DNA of 64,000 nucleotides from Ruminococcus sp. (GCF_024684275.1 NZ_JAIKXF010000005.1:1-64000); one strand, 5' to 3'; shown: positions 49,404-58,472, numbered from the stretch's first letter. Program-made: numbers and translations. The notes: generated by a model not told the origin, from the sequence alone.

Positions 49404-50843
49404 ATGGACAAGATATTCTCCGTAAAACTGAATAAGGCTCGGTGCGCCGCAGACCTCGGCGACGGCAGTGAACGCGGCGAATACGTCCCTCAGGACTACA
49501 TTCTCCGCAGACTGGGCAGACCCCACCGCGCCGTCAGCCTCATGTACTGCTATTATCCGCTGGACAAGGAGTTCCCTGCACGTATCTCGGAGGTCCCCTC
49601 CATGCGCAAGGCACGTTTCCAGTGGGATTACCCATACGACGACTATTTCCCGTACCTCGGCGGTATAGGCGGAAGCACAGACAGCGAGCCCTTTACCTCA
49701 ATGCGGGATATACGCCGCCACGGTCAGGACGTTATCCTGACTCTGACCATAGACCCCTTTGTCTCTGACGAGCACCTCGCCGCTATAGGCGATGACCTGC
49801 GCCCCTTTGGCAGGCTTTTTCTGCGTATCAATCACGAGGCAACGGGGCACTGGTTCGAGTTCAACAAACGCGCCTCATATCAGCAGGTGGCGGACTTTTA
49901 CTGCCGTGCTGTACACATTATAAAGGAACACGCTCCCAATGTGCTGACTATCCTGTGTATCGGCGGCATCGAGGACCTGAACGACGCGGAAATGGTCAGG
50001 GAAAAGGAATTCGCACAGGCGGTGCGTGAGACCGATATATGGTCGGTGGACAAGTATATATCCCTGCACTGGGGCTTCCCCTTTGATATTGCGGAAAGAG
50101 GCGGCAGCTCTCACAGACGTACCTCCGTAAAGGAGATATTTCAGCTTATAAAACGGAGCTATGAGCGCTTTTTGTATCTGAACGGCGGTGTTCCTAAGCC
50201 TATGCTGGTGTCGGAGATAAACTCCGACGGCGATGTGTCGGGAGCCTATGGACAGGCTGAGGACATTCGCAGATTCTACGATATGATTGAAAGTGAAAAT
50301 GCGGACTGGCTCTCGGGAGTCACCTTTTATCAGTTCCGTGACCGCGGCAGGCTCGGTCTGGAAATACAGGACGTGAACCACCGCGATACAGGCGTTGAGC
50401 AGCCTGTTATGGAGATCTACAGGGAGATAATACACCGTCCCCGTTTCTCGCCTTCCATAACTAAGGGCGAGGAAATATCCCTGCCTGTGACACTGCGCTG
50501 GGGAAGCTCAGAGGACGCAGAGGGCATTGCCATACCTCTGCATTTCGACGCACAGCCGCATTTCTGCGAGCTTATCTTCGAGGACGACTCAAACCTGATG
50601 ATAGAGCTCTGCGGACAGTGGTTCTACAAGTCACCGGAGGCTAAGATAATTGACCTTATGCCTGCATTTTTCGGCAAAGCCACAGGCGCTCCCACGGATA
50701 CGGAGCTGAGGATATTTGCTCCCCCTGCCGGCGGTGAAAATGACCTGTCAATACCCGACGGGCTGTATAATTATTACTATACGCTGGAAAAGCTGCCGAC
50801 AATACGCATAAGAACAGCTCCCACAGAACCATGTTTGGACTAA
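49404..50843 (+). CDS. GH26-like glycoside hydrolase, apparently cytoplasmic
   Basis: 479 residues. The first 330 look like a TIM barrel of clan GH-A: LFLRINHEATGHWFEFNKR carries the His-Glu pair (His144, Glu145) seen as acid/base in GH26, and MLVSEINSDGDVSG supplies a later nucleophile candidate (Glu271). The last 130 residues form a beta-rich extension. There is no signal peptide or dockerin, so substrate must be intracellular or the protein is not a classic mannanase. GGGAGGG precedes the ATG. ispD follows by 20 bp in an unexpected pairing. Confidence 0.68.
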   Translation: MDKIFSVKLNKARCAADLGDGSERGEYVPQDYILRRLGRPHRAVSLMYCYYPLDKEFPARISEVPSMRKARFQWDYPYDDYFPYLGGIGGSTDSEPFTSMRDIRRHGQDVILTLTIDPFVSDEHLAAIGDDLRPFGRLFLRINHEATGHWFEFNKRASYQQVADFYCRAVHIIKEHAPNVLTILCIGGIEDLNDAEMVREKEFAQAVRETDIWSVDKYISLHWGFPFDIAERGGSSHRRTSVKEIFQLIKRSYERFLYLNGGVPKPMLVSEINSDGDVSGAYGQAEDIRRFYDMIESENADWLSGVTFYQFRDRGRLGLEIQDVNHRDTGVEQPVMEIYREIIHRPRFSPSITKGEEISLPVTLRWGSSEDAEGIAIPLHFDAQPHFCELIFEDDSNLMIELCGQWFYKSPEAKIIDLMPAFFGKATGAPTDTELRIFAPPAGGENDLSIPDGLYNYYYTLEKLPTIRIRTAPTEPCLD

Positions 50844-50863
50844 TGTTAAAAGGAGATAATCAC

Positions 50864-51553
50864 ATGAATACATCAGTTGTAATAGTTTGCGCAGGAAATT
50901 CCACCAGAATGGGCGGAGTAAACAAGATACTGCTCCCTCTCGGCGACAGAAAGGTCATCGGCGTTACTATGCAGGCTTTTCAGGCTTGCGAGAGCATCAG
51001 TGAGATAATAATAGTTGCCCGTGAGGACGATATTCCTGCCATAAAGGCTGAGGCAGAAGCCGCAGGCATAACAAAGCTCAAGGAGTGTACCACAGGAGGC
51101 TCTACCCGTCAGGAGAGCGTTATCAGCGGAGTACGGAAAATCTCAAAGGATTCCGAGCTCATAGCCGTTCACGACGGAGCACGTCCCCTTGTAAAGCCCG
51201 AGCACATCGAAAAGGTCATCAGGGACGCTTCTGTTTTCGGCGGCGCTACCCTCGGTGTTCCCGTAAAGGACACTATCAAGACCGTTGAGGGCGGACTTAT
51301 CACTGATACTCCGCCGAGAAAATATCTCTATATCACCCAGACGCCGCAGATATTCAAGCGAAGCCTTTATTTCGAGGGCATTGATTTCGCCTTAGAGCAT
51401 GGTCTGGACTTCACCGATGACTGTCAGCTTGTAGAAGCTATCGGCGGCAAGGTAGCAATGACCGTGGGAGATTATACCAATATAAAGATAACGACTCCCG
51501 AGGATATAGCTATTGCAGAGGTACTGCTGTCTCAGTCAGGCAGAAAGCAGTAG
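50864..51553 (+). CDS. ispD: 2-C-methyl-D-erythritol 4-phosphate cytidylyltransferase
   Basis: 229 residues. The nucleotide-binding start VVIVCAGNSTRMGGVNKILLPLG, then HDGARPLVKPEHI, VPVKDTIK and TDDCQLVEAIGGKVAM match IspD, which makes CDP-methylerythritol in the non-mevalonate isoprenoid pathway. AAAGGAGATAATC precedes the ATG at 50864; the longer frame from 50831 overlaps the previous gene. Ribitol-phosphate cytidylyltransferases are a related alternative, but no teichoic-acid gene is near. Confidence 0.88.
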   Translation: MNTSVVIVCAGNSTRMGGVNKILLPLGDRKVIGVTMQAFQACESISEIIIVAREDDIPAIKAEAEAAGITKLKECTTGGSTRQESVISGVRKISKDSELIAVHDGARPLVKPEHIEKVIRDASVFGGATLGVPVKDTIKTVEGGLITDTPPRKYLYITQTPQIFKRSLYFEGIDFALEHGLDFTDDCQLVEAIGGKVAMTVGDYTNIKITTPEDIAIAEVLLSQSGRKQ

Positions 51554-51615
51554 GCTGCTGCCCATATCGGGAAACAGCTCCTGCGATATTCTTGTCACAG
51601 AATATAGTGAAATAG

Positions 51616-51645
51616 AAAAACTCCGCATTAACTGCGGAGTTTTTT
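51616..51645. terminator. Terminator between ispD and metG
   Basis: AAAAACTCCGCA at 51616-51627 pairs with TGCGGAGTTTTT at 51633-51644 around TTAAC. A/T tails on both sides let it serve both convergent genes. Confidence 0.9.
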
Positions 51646-51658
51646 ATCATCAAAGTAT

Positions 51659-53644
51659 TTATCTTATCTTTGAGCCGACAGGGATACTGTCATCAACAAA
51701 AATCACCTTTACGCCGTCGGGAGTATCTGCGGCACATATCATACCGTTGCTGTCTACTCCTCTCAGCTTTACGGGCTTGAGATTTGCTATGAGCTGGAGC
51801 TTTTTGCCGATGAGGTCCTCGGGAGCGTAATACTGAGCGATACCAGATACTACCTGACGTCCGCCCATGCCGTCGTCAAGCTGTAAGCACAGGAGCTTGT
51901 CGGACTTCTTTACCTTTTCACAGGCTGTTACCTTAGCAACTCTTATCTCTACCTTAGCGAAGTCATCAATAGTTATCTCAGGCTTCAGCTCGATAGGCTC
52001 AGCAGGAGCTTCGCCCTTTTCCTCAGAGGAGAGCTTTGACTGCGCCTCAGCCATATTCTTTGCAAGGATAGCATTGAGCTCCTCTATCTCCTTGTCAACG
52101 TCTATTCTCGGGAAGAGTATATCGCCCTTGTGAACTGTTACATTCTCGGGAAGTACGCCGAACTTGTCAAGCTTTTCATACTCAACATCAGCCTCGGAAG
52201 CGCCTATCTGCTCCCATACCTTTGGCATTGTGGAAGGCATGAATGGCGCAAGAAGTGCAGATGTGACACGGATAGCTTCAAGGAGATTATAGAGTACAGA
52301 AGCAAGACGTGCCTTCTTAGTATCGTCCTTGCCAAGCTTCCACGGCTCGGTCTCGTCGATGTACTTGTTAGCGCGGTCAACGACCTTGAATATCTCTTCA
52401 AGAGCCTGCTTGAGCTTTGTCTCGTCGATGTACTTGTCGACCTCTGCAAGAAGTCCTGTGACAACAGCTCTGAACTCGTCATCAAGAGAATCGCCTTCAC
52501 GCTCTGATGGGATAGTGCCGCCGAAGTACTTGTCCACCATTGCAACGGTACGTGAAACAAGGTTTCCGAAGCCGTTTGCAAGGTCGGAGTTTATACGGTT
52601 TATCATTATTTCGTTGGAGAATAAGCTGTCTGCTCCCAGAGCCATCTCACGGAGGATATGATATCTTATGGAGTCCTGACCATATCTCTCACCAAGTACG
52701 AACGGGTCAACAACATTGCCCAGAGACTTGGACATTTTTTCACTCTCACCGTTTTTGCCTGCCATAGTTATCCAGCCGTGAACAGCAAGGTGCTTAGGAA
52801 GGGGCAGGTCAAGCGCCATGAGCATTGCAGGCCAGATTATAGCGTGGAAACGCATGATGTCCTTTGCTACCATGTGAACATCGGCAGGCCAGTACTTCTC
52901 ATAGTCATTGTGTGCGGAGTTCTCATAGCCGAGAGCTGTGATATAGTTTGAAAGTGCGTCTATCCATACGTATACAACGTGCTTGTCATCAAATGAAACA
53001 GGTACGCCCCACTTGAAGGTAGTTCTCGATACGCAGAGGTCCTCAAGACCGGGCTTGATGAAGTTGTTTACCAGCTCAACTGCTCTTGTCTTAGGACGGA
53101 GATAATCTGTTTCGAGAAGAAGCTTCTCGATGCGCTCTGCAAAGGGAGACATCTTGAAGAAGTAAGCCTCCTCCTTAGCGTATTTGACAGGTCTGTGACA
53201 TTCGGGACAGCAGCCGTTTTCGTCAAGCTGAGAATCGGTCCAGAAGCTCTCACATGGAGTACAGTACTTGCCCGAGTATTCGCCCTTGTAGATATATCCC
53301 TTGTCGTAGAGCGCCTTGAATATCTTCTGAACGGCTTCTACGTGATAATCGTCGGTGGTACGGATATATCTGTCGTATGAGATGTTCATATATTTCCACA
53401 GGTTCTTGAACCTGTCAACGATGACGTCAACGTACTCCTTTGGAGTTACGCCCTGCTCGGCAGCCTTCTGCTCTATTTTGAGGCCGTGCTCGTCAGTGCC
53501 TGTGAGGAACATTACGTCATAGCCCTGCATTCGCTTATAACGGGCAATAGAATCGCAGGCAACTGTTGTATAGCAGTGACCTATGTGGGGATTGCCCGAA
53601 GGGTAATAAATCGGCGTTGTGATGTAAAAGGGTTTCTTTGACAT
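51659..53644 (-). CDS. metG: Methionyl-tRNA synthetase
   Basis: 661 residues, dimeric MetG1-type. HIGH motif in YPSGNPHIGHCYTT near the N-terminus, a zinc knuckle (CTPCESFWT and CCPECHRPV), KMSKS in EKMSKSLGNVV, an anticodon-binding helical domain, and the C-terminal tRNA-binding domain (VEIRVAKVTACEKVKKSDKL). ATG at 53644 follows GGAGCGATTTTT; the 19-codon extension lacks a site. The leader is too short and plain for a T-box or SAM riboswitch. Confidence 0.97.
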   Translation of the reverse strand: MSKKPFYITTPIYYPSGNPHIGHCYTTVACDSIARYKRMQGYDVMFLTGTDEHGLKIEQKAAEQGVTPKEYVDVIVDRFKNLWKYMNISYDRYIRTTDDYHVEAVQKIFKALYDKGYIYKGEYSGKYCTPCESFWTDSQLDENGCCPECHRPVKYAKEEAYFFKMSPFAERIEKLLLETDYLRPKTRAVELVNNFIKPGLEDLCVSRTTFKWGVPVSFDDKHVVYVWIDALSNYITALGYENSAHNDYEKYWPADVHMVAKDIMRFHAIIWPAMLMALDLPLPKHLAVHGWITMAGKNGESEKMSKSLGNVVDPFVLGERYGQDSIRYHILREMALGADSLFSNEIMINRINSDLANGFGNLVSRTVAMVDKYFGGTIPSEREGDSLDDEFRAVVTGLLAEVDKYIDETKLKQALEEIFKVVDRANKYIDETEPWKLGKDDTKKARLASVLYNLLEAIRVTSALLAPFMPSTMPKVWEQIGASEADVEYEKLDKFGVLPENVTVHKGDILFPRIDVDKEIEELNAILAKNMAEAQSKLSSEEKGEAPAEPIELKPEITIDDFAKVEIRVAKVTACEKVKKSDKLLCLQLDDGMGGRQVVSGIAQYYAPEDLIGKKLQLIANLKPVKLRGVDSNGMICAADTPDGVKVIFVDDSIPVGSKIR

Positions 53645-53706
53645 AAAAATCGCTCCAATCTGAGTGTAAAGATTCCGTTTCCGAATGAAAGAAATGGTCA
53701 ATCTTT

Positions 53707-53735
53707 ATTATATCACATAAGTAATAAAAATGCAA
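53707..53735 (-). promoter_or_regulatory. Promoter of metG
   Basis: On the minus strand TTGCAT (53730-53735) and TATAAT (53707-53712) with a 17-bp spacer, about 60 bp before the start codon. Confidence 0.8.
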
Positions 53736-53802
53736 GTTCGCAAAAAACAGAGAGGCATCGTTTTTTCTTAGTGTAAACCAGACAAAAAATCGTGCGTATC
53801 GT

Positions 53803-53831
53803 TTGACAAATATGTTTGCAAGTGATATAAT
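53803..53831 (+). promoter_or_regulatory. Promoter of the LRR-dockerin gene
   Basis: TTGACA at 53803-53808 and TATAAT at 53826-53831 with a 17-bp spacer, 31 bp before the ATG. Confidence 0.85.
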
Positions 53832-53862
53832 TTATAATCATACAGCAAAGGAGTTGCTTTTT

Positions 53863-55005
53863 ATGAAGTATTCAAAAATATCTGCATTCATTACCGCAGC
53901 CTGTCTTACAATCAGCCTTGCTCCGGCAAAGCCGCTGACAACAGCAAACGCAATTAATTACGCTTGGACGGAAGCAGAGGATTCCGTGGATTACGACGAT
54001 GTAAGATATGACATCTTTTCGGATCACGTTGTTGTAAATTACTGCGGCGATAAGAAGGGCAACGTGGTGATACCGTCAGAGATCAACGGTCTTCCCGTTA
54101 CCAAAATATTCGACGGTGCCTTTTACTCTGATGATATAACCTCCATTACTCTCCCCGACACTATCGACGAGCTTAGTGAAAATATGTGCGACGGCTGTAT
54201 CAATCTTACAAGCATAAAACTCCCTGCAAATATCAAGGCTATACCCGAATTTGCATTTCACGGCTGCAAGTCTCTGAAAAAAGTGGATCTCCCATCAGGC
54301 GTAACCAGTATTGGCAGAGCCGCATTCAGCGGCTGTACCTCTCTGAAGGAGATAAATCTCCCCGAGAGCCTTGAGGAGCTTTCCGACAGCTGCTTCAGCG
54401 ACTGCGCTCTCGAATCCATTGTTTTTCCAAAGGGCGTTACAGAGATACCTCTCCGCAGCTTTACAAACAATAAATTCAAGGAGCTGACTATCCCCGAAAA
54501 TATCACAAAGATAGACGGCTGGGCATTCTATGAGTGCTATGATATAGAGAAGCTTACTATACTCAACCCTGACTGCGAAATATCCTCCCGTCTTGATTTT
54601 GTATTCGGCGGAGAAAGAAGAGACGAAAACGGCTATCCTTTAAGCGATGACAGCTTCTCATGCACCTGCTATGGCTATAAAGGCTCTACTCTTGAAAAAA
54701 TGGCAAATGAAAGCACATCAAAAAGAGCAGGCTTTACCTTCACGGCTCTTGACGAAGAAAAAACCGCAGCTCTCGGCGATCCTAACGGTGACGGAGCTAT
54801 AAATGCAGTGGACGCCTCTATAATACTCTCTGATTACGCAAGATACTCGACCTCAGACGATAAGCCCACCGCTGAGGAGCTTGCCTCGGGAGATGTAAAC
54901 AAGGACGGCAGCATCAACGCTGTTGACGCTTCCACAGTTCTTTCCTACTATGCTTACTGCTCTACACACGAGCCCACAACCTTTGAGGAATACCTCAAAG
55001 CATAA
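53863..55005 (+). CDS. Secreted leucine-rich-repeat protein with C-terminal dockerin
   Basis: 380 residues. Signal peptide (KISAFITAACLTISLAPAK, cleavage near TANA), then BspA-type leucine-rich repeats at about 60-260 (ITLPDTIDELSENMCDGCIN, LKKVDLPSGVTSIGRAAFSG, LKEINLPESLEELSDSCFSD), then a type I dockerin at about 305-370 with two calcium loops, GDPNGDGAINAVDAS and GDVNKDGSINAVDAS. It would be exported and docked to a cohesin. The repeats suggest protein or glycan binding rather than catalysis. AAGGAGTTGC precedes the ATG at 53863. Confidence 0.9.
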   Translation: MKYSKISAFITAACLTISLAPAKPLTTANAINYAWTEAEDSVDYDDVRYDIFSDHVVVNYCGDKKGNVVIPSEINGLPVTKIFDGAFYSDDITSITLPDTIDELSENMCDGCINLTSIKLPANIKAIPEFAFHGCKSLKKVDLPSGVTSIGRAAFSGCTSLKEINLPESLEELSDSCFSDCALESIVFPKGVTEIPLRSFTNNKFKELTIPENITKIDGWAFYECYDIEKLTILNPDCEISSRLDFVFGGERRDENGYPLSDDSFSCTCYGYKGSTLEKMANESTSKRAGFTFTALDEEKTAALGDPNGDGAINAVDASIILSDYARYSTSDDKPTAEELASGDVNKDGSINAVDASTVLSYYAYCSTHEPTTFEEYLKA

Positions 55006-55088
55006 ATAATGTATCCGCAATAAGCCGGCACATATATCAGCAAAAATGCTCATAACGCAGCAGTTTTCTGAAAACCGCAATATATTTG

Positions 55089-55117
55089 TTGACACAGCCG
55101 CTTTTGTGCGATATAAT
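55089..55117 (+). promoter_or_regulatory. Promoter of the dockerin/Asn-Pro-Trp gene
   Basis: TTGACA at 55089-55094 and TATAAT at 55112-55117 with a 17-bp spacer, 42 bp before the ATG. Confidence 0.88.
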
Positions 55118-55158
55118 GTATGTATACACAACATTTATGACATAAAAGGAGGGCTATC

Positions 55159-55851
55159 ATGAAAATCTCAAAGCTTTTTGCAGGCACTATGGCAGGTATA
55201 CTTGCGTCAATTTCACTGGGCACAGCTGTGAACGCCAATGCTGCCGATCTCAGTCTGGGCGATCCGTCAGGGGACGGCATCATCAATGCAGTGGACGCTT
55301 CATATATACTGACGCTTTATGCCAATTCAGCTGTAAGCAGCTCAGATATAACAAATGAGCTCATCTCACTCTGTGACGTCAACAAGGACGGCAGCGTCAA
55401 CGCTATGGACGCTTCTTATGTTCTCTCATACTACGTTGACCAGTCTCTGAACAGCACGGATATTTCCATCGAGGAGTTCATTGATGAATTTATCAGCGAG
55501 CTGACTGCATGGGAATGGCCGGATACCAGTTCGTTGGATCCGCAGGATCCGTGGGACCCGTGGAACCCGTGGAATCCGTGGAATCCGTGGAACCCGTGGA
55601 ACCCGTGGAATCCGCAGAATCCACTTGATCCGAATAGCGATCAGTCGTCATGGCTTCCCGAAAACTTTCCGGGAGCAGACAGCCCGTGGATATGGGAAAA
55701 TAACCCGGCAAATCCGTGGGGATTCATGAACGCCCCCGAGCAGTGGGCAGAATGGATCAACGCTGTTCCCCAGACCGAAATCGAAAAATGGGCGGCAGAT
55801 ACTTTCGATATGCTCAAAGAAATTGATGATACCACAAACGAAAACGAATAA
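55159..55851 (+). CDS. Secreted protein with N-terminal dockerin and Asn-Pro-Trp repeats
   Basis: 230 residues. Signal peptide (ISKLFAGTMAGILASISLG, cleavage near NANA), immediately followed by a complete dockerin (GDPSGDGIINAVDAS and CDVNKDGSVNAMDAS), an acidic stretch (IEEFIDEFISELTAW), about eight DPW/NPW triplets at 131-155, and a Trp-rich tail (SPWIWENNPANPWGF, APEQWAEWINAVP). No catalytic domain. The triplets are encoded by a 9-bp tandem DNA repeat. A histidine kinase at 62171 has a similar repeat outside the membrane. AAAAGGAGGGC precedes the ATG. Confidence 0.85.
   Translation: MKISKLFAGTMAGILASISLGTAVNANAADLSLGDPSGDGIINAVDASYILTLYANSAVSSSDITNELISLCDVNKDGSVNAMDASYVLSYYVDQSLNSTDISIEEFIDEFISELTAWEWPDTSSLDPQDPWDPWNPWNPWNPWNPWNPWNPQNPLDPNSDQSSWLPENFPGADSPWIWENNPANPWGFMNAPEQWAEWINAVPQTEIEKWAADTFDMLKEIDDTTNENE
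55545..55622 (+). repeat. Tandem 9-bp repeat coding for Asn-Pro-Trp
   Basis: About eight copies of TGGAAYCCG (first ones TGGGACCCG) in frame within the dockerin gene. Copy number could vary by slippage without breaking the frame. Confidence 0.85.
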
Positions 55852-55853
55852 TT

Positions 55854-55877
55854 AAAGCCCGCTTCGGCGGGCTTTTT
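55854..55877 (+). terminator. Terminator after the Asn-Pro-Trp gene
   Basis: AAAGCCCGC-TTCG-GCGGGCTTT with a stable TTCG loop and extra T residues, 2 bp after the stop. Confidence 0.93.
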
Positions 55878-55940
55878 GTCATTGTATCCGCTTTTTTGCC
55901 GAAAATACCCTTATGTAATACAATGTAACAGTTTTTTTAC

Positions 55941-55969
55941 TTGACATATTTTACCGTATGACTTATAAT
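55941..55969 (+). promoter_or_regulatory. Promoter of the zinc-ribbon protein gene
   Basis: TTGACA at 55941-55946 and TATAAT at 55964-55969 with a 17-bp spacer, 36 bp before the ATG. Confidence 0.88.
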
Positions 55970-56005
55970 TGTAATAGCATTTACGAAAAATACAGGAGGG
56001 ATATT

Positions 56006-57439
56006 ATGATATGCAAAAAATGCGGCAGTAATCTGCCCGATGACGCAATCTTCTGCACAGAATGCGGAGCTCGTCTCGATGCCGAGACCGCTCCCGATGT
56101 ACATACCGATGACGAGCCCACATCTATACTTCCCCACCTTGAGGAGGTAATAGCCGCAAACGAGGAAACTCTCAGCCTCACCAGCGGCGAAGCGGAGCTC
56201 CTTAACGATGAGCCCACAGAGATACTCAGCACCTCAGAGACTATCGAGCTCCCGGAGCCTGAGCCTGTTACCGAGGTATTCAGCGCTCAAAAGCCGACTG
56301 AGGAAAAAAAGCCCGATAAGCCTGCGGATTTCCCAAAGCAGGAGGCTCCTGCCGCTCCCGTAAGCAATAACGGCTTTAACGACAACAGCAATACTATGAA
56401 GATACCCGTTCAGCCAGTACAGAGCAGTATCGCTCCGCCGCCTGCAAAGCCGCCGATACAGCCTGCTCAGCCTGAGCCTTCACCTGCTCCTATGCCTCAG
56501 CAGGAGGACAAGCCAAAGGCTCGCAAAAAGGTCGGCGGAGGACGTATCTTCGGAGCTTCACTCGTCACCATATTCACCGTAATTTTCCTGCTGGCGTTCA
56601 GCCTTACACTTGCGGTAAAAATAGGCGCTAACGGCAGCATTATCCGCAAGAGAGCCGAAAAGCTCAATGCAAGCACTACTCTCTCTGCTCAGTTTGACGG
56701 AAAGGAGCTTGCAAAGACGCTCTATGATTCTATGGGCTTCCGCACAGCTACAAGAGGCGCAGCCGACGAGGCAGGCTTCAAGAATTATATGATGAATACC
56801 GATTTCCGAGAGTATGCAGGCAGAGTCGCTAAGGACTACCTTGACTACATCATCGGCGGCAAGGGAAGTGATCCGTCAATTACTGCCGAGGACTTCGTAA
56901 ATGACTTCATCAAGACCAACAATAATGCGGCTGTCAGGGAGTTTGACTACGAGCTCACCGACGACGGATACGAGCTTATCGAAAAGAACCTTGAAAAGGA
57001 TAATTTCAGCGACACCATGAGCGTCAGGGAGTGGAGCAGAAATCTCGGCTTTGACGTTGATAAATGCAGCTATGCATTCTCATTCATCACTATCGGCATA
57101 CTGGCAGCTCTTGTGATACTGCTGCTCATATGGACAGCTGTTATACTCAACAAGCGCGCAAGATTTGTTACAGGCTTCTTTGCAACTGTGTTCAATATCT
57201 CAGGTCTTCTGGTATTCATATCAGGTCTTGCTATACTCATAGGTTCGGCTGTAGCATTCACATTCACTCATAATGTCGGATTCTATCTGGCAGAGACACT
57301 GCTTCTGCCATTCACCTGTATGCTCCTGATAATCGGAGCAGCTGAGCTCTTCCTCGGCTTCATATTCAGAAAGTCAAACAGAGTCCTCAGGAAAAAGGCT
57401 AAAAAAGCTGCGGCTGCAGCTTCCGCAGAAAACAACTGA
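56006..57439 (+). CDS. Zinc-ribbon membrane protein
   Basis: 477 residues. An N-terminal zinc ribbon with two CxxC pairs (MICKKCGSNLPDDAIFCTECGARL in two parts), an acidic then Pro/Gln/Ala-rich spacer to about 175 (PAPMPQQEDKPKARKKVGGG), a membrane helix (GASLVTIFTVIFLLAFSLTL), an outer domain of about 160 residues, and three further helices (ITIGILAALVILLLIWTAVI, TVFNISGLLVFISGLAILIG, LLLPFTCMLLIIGAAELFLG) before a Lys/Ala tail. Family unknown; such ribbon-plus-membrane proteins are frequent in ruminococci. CAGGAGGG precedes the ATG at 56006. Confidence 0.8.
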   Translation: MICKKCGSNLPDDAIFCTECGARLDAETAPDVHTDDEPTSILPHLEEVIAANEETLSLTSGEAELLNDEPTEILSTSETIELPEPEPVTEVFSAQKPTEEKKPDKPADFPKQEAPAAPVSNNGFNDNSNTMKIPVQPVQSSIAPPPAKPPIQPAQPEPSPAPMPQQEDKPKARKKVGGGRIFGASLVTIFTVIFLLAFSLTLAVKIGANGSIIRKRAEKLNASTTLSAQFDGKELAKTLYDSMGFRTATRGAADEAGFKNYMMNTDFREYAGRVAKDYLDYIIGGKGSDPSITAEDFVNDFIKTNNNAAVREFDYELTDDGYELIEKNLEKDNFSDTMSVREWSRNLGFDVDKCSYAFSFITIGILAALVILLLIWTAVILNKRARFVTGFFATVFNISGLLVFISGLAILIGSAVAFTFTHNVGFYLAETLLLPFTCMLLIIGAAELFLGFIFRKSNRVLRKKAKKAAAAASAENN

Positions 57440-57450
57440 AAAGCATAATT

Positions 57451-57479
57451 AAAGGCGAACCGAATGGTCCGCCTTTTTT
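57451..57479. terminator. Terminator between zinc-ribbon gene and CobW gene
   Basis: AAAGGCGAACC pairs with GGTCCGCCTTT (one mismatch) around GAAT, followed by extra T residues. Confidence 0.85.
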
Positions 57480-57503
57480 GTATATACTTCTTGGTTCTAA
57501 GCT

Positions 57504-58472
57504 CTAAATCGAAACATACTCGCTGTCTGTATTAAGCGGCTTGATATAGCCGTCGATACGCTCACGGGAGACATTGTCTCCGATAACTATGAGCACGGGC
57601 TGTCCCTCTGACACCTCGGCTATTTCCGTCTTTTCACGGGTGGCATTTATCTTCAGCCAGCCATTCTCCGCAGGCAGTGTTCCCTTGATACGGAATATGC
57701 TGCCGCAGCTCTCATCTGCGAATATATCGGCGATAAGAGACTCAACGCACTCTCTCGGCACATCGATATGCATGAAGTAATGAACAGAGCTCTCAATATC
57801 CTCGGGACTGAACCTTTTCACGTAGCTCGAACCGCGGTAGCCTGCGCTGCCGAGAAGTCTGTAGTCCTCATCAGTAAAGCTTTCCCAGTCCTTTGCCACA
57901 ACGTCGCGGAGGGAAAGCCGGCGGTCACAGCGTATATCCTCAAGGGCACGGTTCACATGGTCAAGCAGGGACTGCACAAGGCTTTCCTCAGCTTCACCGC
58001 GGAGCTTGCTTATCACTATCCTGCCGCAGCAGGCAGCCTCAGAGCCAAGAAGATATTCCATCTGCGGCGAGAGCTGCTGCTCCATTTCACCGTCGATTAT
58101 GGTGAGGACACTTCCTATCTCAAACCAGCTGTCCAGCGGCGAGTCGTGGAGTATATCAAAAAACTCGTCCATATCGAATATGCCTGACGGCTCAACGATA
58201 ACGCGGTCAAAATGCTGCATACCGAGAGATATGAGCTGAGTTTTGAAGCGGCGTCTGTGGCAGTCCGCATCGCAGCCACCTGCTATCATCTCAAGGCGGC
58301 AGCCCTCACCCTTCAGCTCCTGTAACATGAGCATATCAATATTGACAGCGCCGAAATCGTTTTCCAGAATGGCGATATTTTCGCCTCTGTCTATGCAGTT
58401 TCGGGCGTATTTCAGCAGGAAAGTTGTCTTTCCCGAGCCAAGAATGCCGGTTATAAGGTCTATTTTTGTCAT
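57504..58472 (-). CDS. CobW/COG0523-type GTPase with unusual metal motif
   Basis: 322 residues of the G3E GTPase family: Walker A in LITGILGSGKTTFLLKY, ENDFGAVNID, VIVEPSGIFDMDEFF, and a C-terminal CobW domain (FMHIDVPRECVESLI). Family members deliver Zn, Co or Ni to enzymes using a CxCC motif after switch I; here that place reads MIAGGCDADCHRRRF, so the ligands are spaced differently. ATG at 58472 follows AAAGGAGCTGC. No metal transporter or Zur-like box is seen nearby; metal identity is open. Confidence 0.88.
   Translation of the reverse strand: MTKIDLITGILGSGKTTFLLKYARNCIDRGENIAILENDFGAVNIDMLMLQELKGEGCRLEMIAGGCDADCHRRRFKTQLISLGMQHFDRVIVEPSGIFDMDEFFDILHDSPLDSWFEIGSVLTIIDGEMEQQLSPQMEYLLGSEAACCGRIVISKLRGEAEESLVQSLLDHVNRALEDIRCDRRLSLRDVVAKDWESFTDEDYRLLGSAGYRGSSYVKRFSPEDIESSVHYFMHIDVPRECVESLIADIFADESCGSIFRIKGTLPAENGWLKINATREKTEIAEVSEGQPVLIVIGDNVSRERIDGYIKPLNTDSEYVSI

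Noticed and set aside
53645..53735. T-box or SAM riboswitch before metG
   Set aside because: The leader from the promoter to the start is only about 60 nt and has neither a T-box sequence nor a terminator stem.
55545..55622. Regular short repeats as a possible CRISPR array
   Set aside because: The units are 9 bp, contiguous and without spacers, and they stay in frame within a secreted protein gene.
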